Shown piece after piece: positions 62,301 through 64,000 of a DNA stretch of 64,000 nucleotides. Within the stretch, counting starts at the first letter, position 1. Each line of letters begins with the position of its first letter. The stretch covers positions 1 through 64,000 of the forward strand of contig VZRR01002778.1 of the NCBI GenBank assembly GCA_013398015.1, in the 5' to 3' direction. Source of the stretch: Oreocharis arfaki (lineage: Eukaryota; Chordata; Aves; Passeriformes; Paramythiidae). The notes beneath the pieces were generated by a model. It worked only from the letters and a program-made list of their open reading frames with translations, had not been told where the DNA came from and did no database searches. The position numbers were made by a program, and so were the translations under genes.

Positions 62301-64000
62301 TGTTTCACGAACATAATGCACGTATTTCACTGTATTCAAATCAGAATCAGAGGCAAAAAACTGAATAAAACTAGACAAAATTTCATAGCTGCTTTGTATG
62401 TTTAAATGAACCCCTCTGGCAACACAAGAAAAATATACTGGGAAAATGAGGCACTGTGTTATTAATGTCGAAAAACTAAAAAAAGGTATATTGAAATCCA
62501 CCATTCCTTTCCTGAAAGATGTTGTAAACTTTAACTGGCAGCTCCACACTAGAAAGGCAGAACATCTGTTTCATTTGTGAGAAAAATAATCTCAGGCCTA
62601 ACAGAAGGCTGTTAAAATAGAAATGGTTATTATATCCTCTCAGTTTCCGGAACTTTCATTAATCCCACGATGAAAATTCCGGGGAAAAAAAAGTATTCCT
62701 CCATAAAAATAAAAGCTGGCATTGAATTTCCTGTTAGCTGAGCAGTGATTCAGAGTTTTTAGTTGCAAAGGAATACCCTTAAGTTTTCAACAAAAGAAAC
62801 CCAGCAACAAATGAGGAATTTGTCTGTGTGAGGAACAGTCAGATTGCAGACCTCTCCTATAGCACTCTGGCAAAATACTTCCAGTAGAAGCTTAATCCAA
62901 AATAGCCATTAAAAGCTGAACAAGAGATTTTCCTGGTCAGCCAGGAAAAAAACTCCTTCAGTATTTCCTTCCAGTCACTGTTTCACTGTTATTAACAGCA
63001 GTGAATTCTTTTTCATCCTTTGTGCTCCCTTTCAGGCCTGCTATTGTGCAAAGAGAGATGGTATATTGAAAGGAAGAGAATTTAAGTTGATCAAAGTTAC
63101 TCGAAGCCAATTAATATACAAATTAGAGAGGAAAGAACTATCAAAAGGAGGAAGAATATTGAAAAAAGTGGCACGTTTTACAAATCAGTGGAGGGCCACA
63201 TCAAAAAGCCCCTTATATATAGCTAAAGGTAAAAATAAGAAAAATATCTGAATATTGATTCCAATGACATTGTAAAAAAAACCCACTAAAAAAGAAATAG
63301 TGAAAATGACCTGGAAACACCTACCTGATAGATGAACATGATATCTGAAGAGGTAGCCTGAGGATCATCAGAGCCTATCAAACTTGATTTTCAATTTTTT
63401 TGTCCCTGGTTTTTCATCTTAGCTAATTACACCAACTGAAGCCCGTGCTATATGAGACATTAAAGACGCAGCAGAAAAAAGTATGTTTTCATTGAGAGGT
63501 AGATTTTGAAATATCCAGTAAGGTGTAAGCTGTCAGGAGTTTCTCCTGTGATTCAAATATTGACAACACATCTTCCTTCCTCTGTGGTTTCAACACACTG
63601 CATCTTCCCTTGCAGTGGACGTATTAATAAGGCCTCTAATCTTAACATGGCCAAGTATGTTCATTTTCTGAGAAAAAAAAATTACACACAATTGAATCTT
63701 TTAGAATTCTTTGAGTGTAGTTCTCTGAATTCCTGTGAGTATAGTTTAGGTAGGCTTTAATTGTCTTGTCAAAGACTTGAGAAGTCTGAGAAATGAATTA
63801 AACATGAACAGAAAGGCCAAGTATTGTTATGGATAAAAATATACCTAGAGGACAAGAGAGAATAAATGTTTTGTTGTGAGAAATGATTAGTAGTTGTCTT
63901 TCATACGAGAACTGTCCCTGGAAAGCATGTGAGGAATGAGACAACAAATGTGAAAATTACTTAGGCTATTCAGGACCAGAAAGAGCTGTGAAGAGCTGCA

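Larger units (their letters stand above)
57870..64000. other. Non-coding stretch to the window end
   Basis: AT-rich; starts with the right ACATC target copy. Opposing frames at 58826-59149 (plus, 107 codons) and 58913-59245 (minus, 110 codons) overlap each other and match nothing known. A hairpin and a spaced duplication at 59.2-59.3 kb are listed separately. No transposon recognised. Confidence 0.55.

Noticed and set aside
1..64000. tRNA, rRNA, CRISPR array, operon or prokaryotic defence system.
   Set aside because: The composition, repeats and lack of long open frames are those of vertebrate nuclear DNA; none of these features was seen.

Overview
The window is AT-rich vertebrate nuclear DNA from a bird. 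The main evidence is nine fragments of the CR1 LINE, the dominant avian retrotransposon, including 3' ends and a piece of the ORF2 endonuclease domain. It also holds solo retroviral LTRs of types common in bird genomes. No bacterial signature, operon, tRNA, rRNA or CRISPR array was seen. I found no protein-coding exon I could defend: the open frames are short, are not spliced into anything recognisable, and the longest (194 codons) is a by-product of a GC-rich LTR. The window is therefore intergenic (a gene desert) or lies inside a very long intron. Family assignments come from memory of avian repeat consensus sequences, since no database was searched.

Layout. Positions 1-188 hold a CR1 fragment. 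From 189 to about 17,888 I recognise no transposable element, only microsatellites, small tandem duplications and possible regulatory DNA. From 17.9 to 50.9 kb repeats accumulate: CR1 pieces at 17.9, 21.8, 30.1, 37.7, 44.0, 46.6, 47.8 and 50.7 kb; an old L3-like LINE at about 40.0 kb; and LTRs at 25.5, 31.6-33.0, 35.8-36.2 and 49.8-50.4 kb. From 50.9 kb to the end the only clear element is an unusual LTR-derived foldback element at 57.4-57.9 kb.

The best-defined structures are three insertions whose edges can be read directly. (1) A 1,385-bp LTR at 31,627-33,011, minus strand, is flanked by the perfect 5-bp repeat AAGAG. (2) A 346-bp LTR at 35,843-36,188, plus strand, landed inside the second copy of a 44-bp tandem duplication, so the pre-insertion site is preserved next door. 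(3) A 460-bp element at 57,410-57,869 carries LTR-like sequence, TG...CA ends, a perfect ACATC target duplication and roughly 125-bp terminal inverted repeats that are not expected in a normal LTR. Item 3 is the most unusual object here. CR1 pieces and the TGT-type LTRs lie almost all on the minus strand, which would fit an intron of a plus-strand gene, though the numbers are small.
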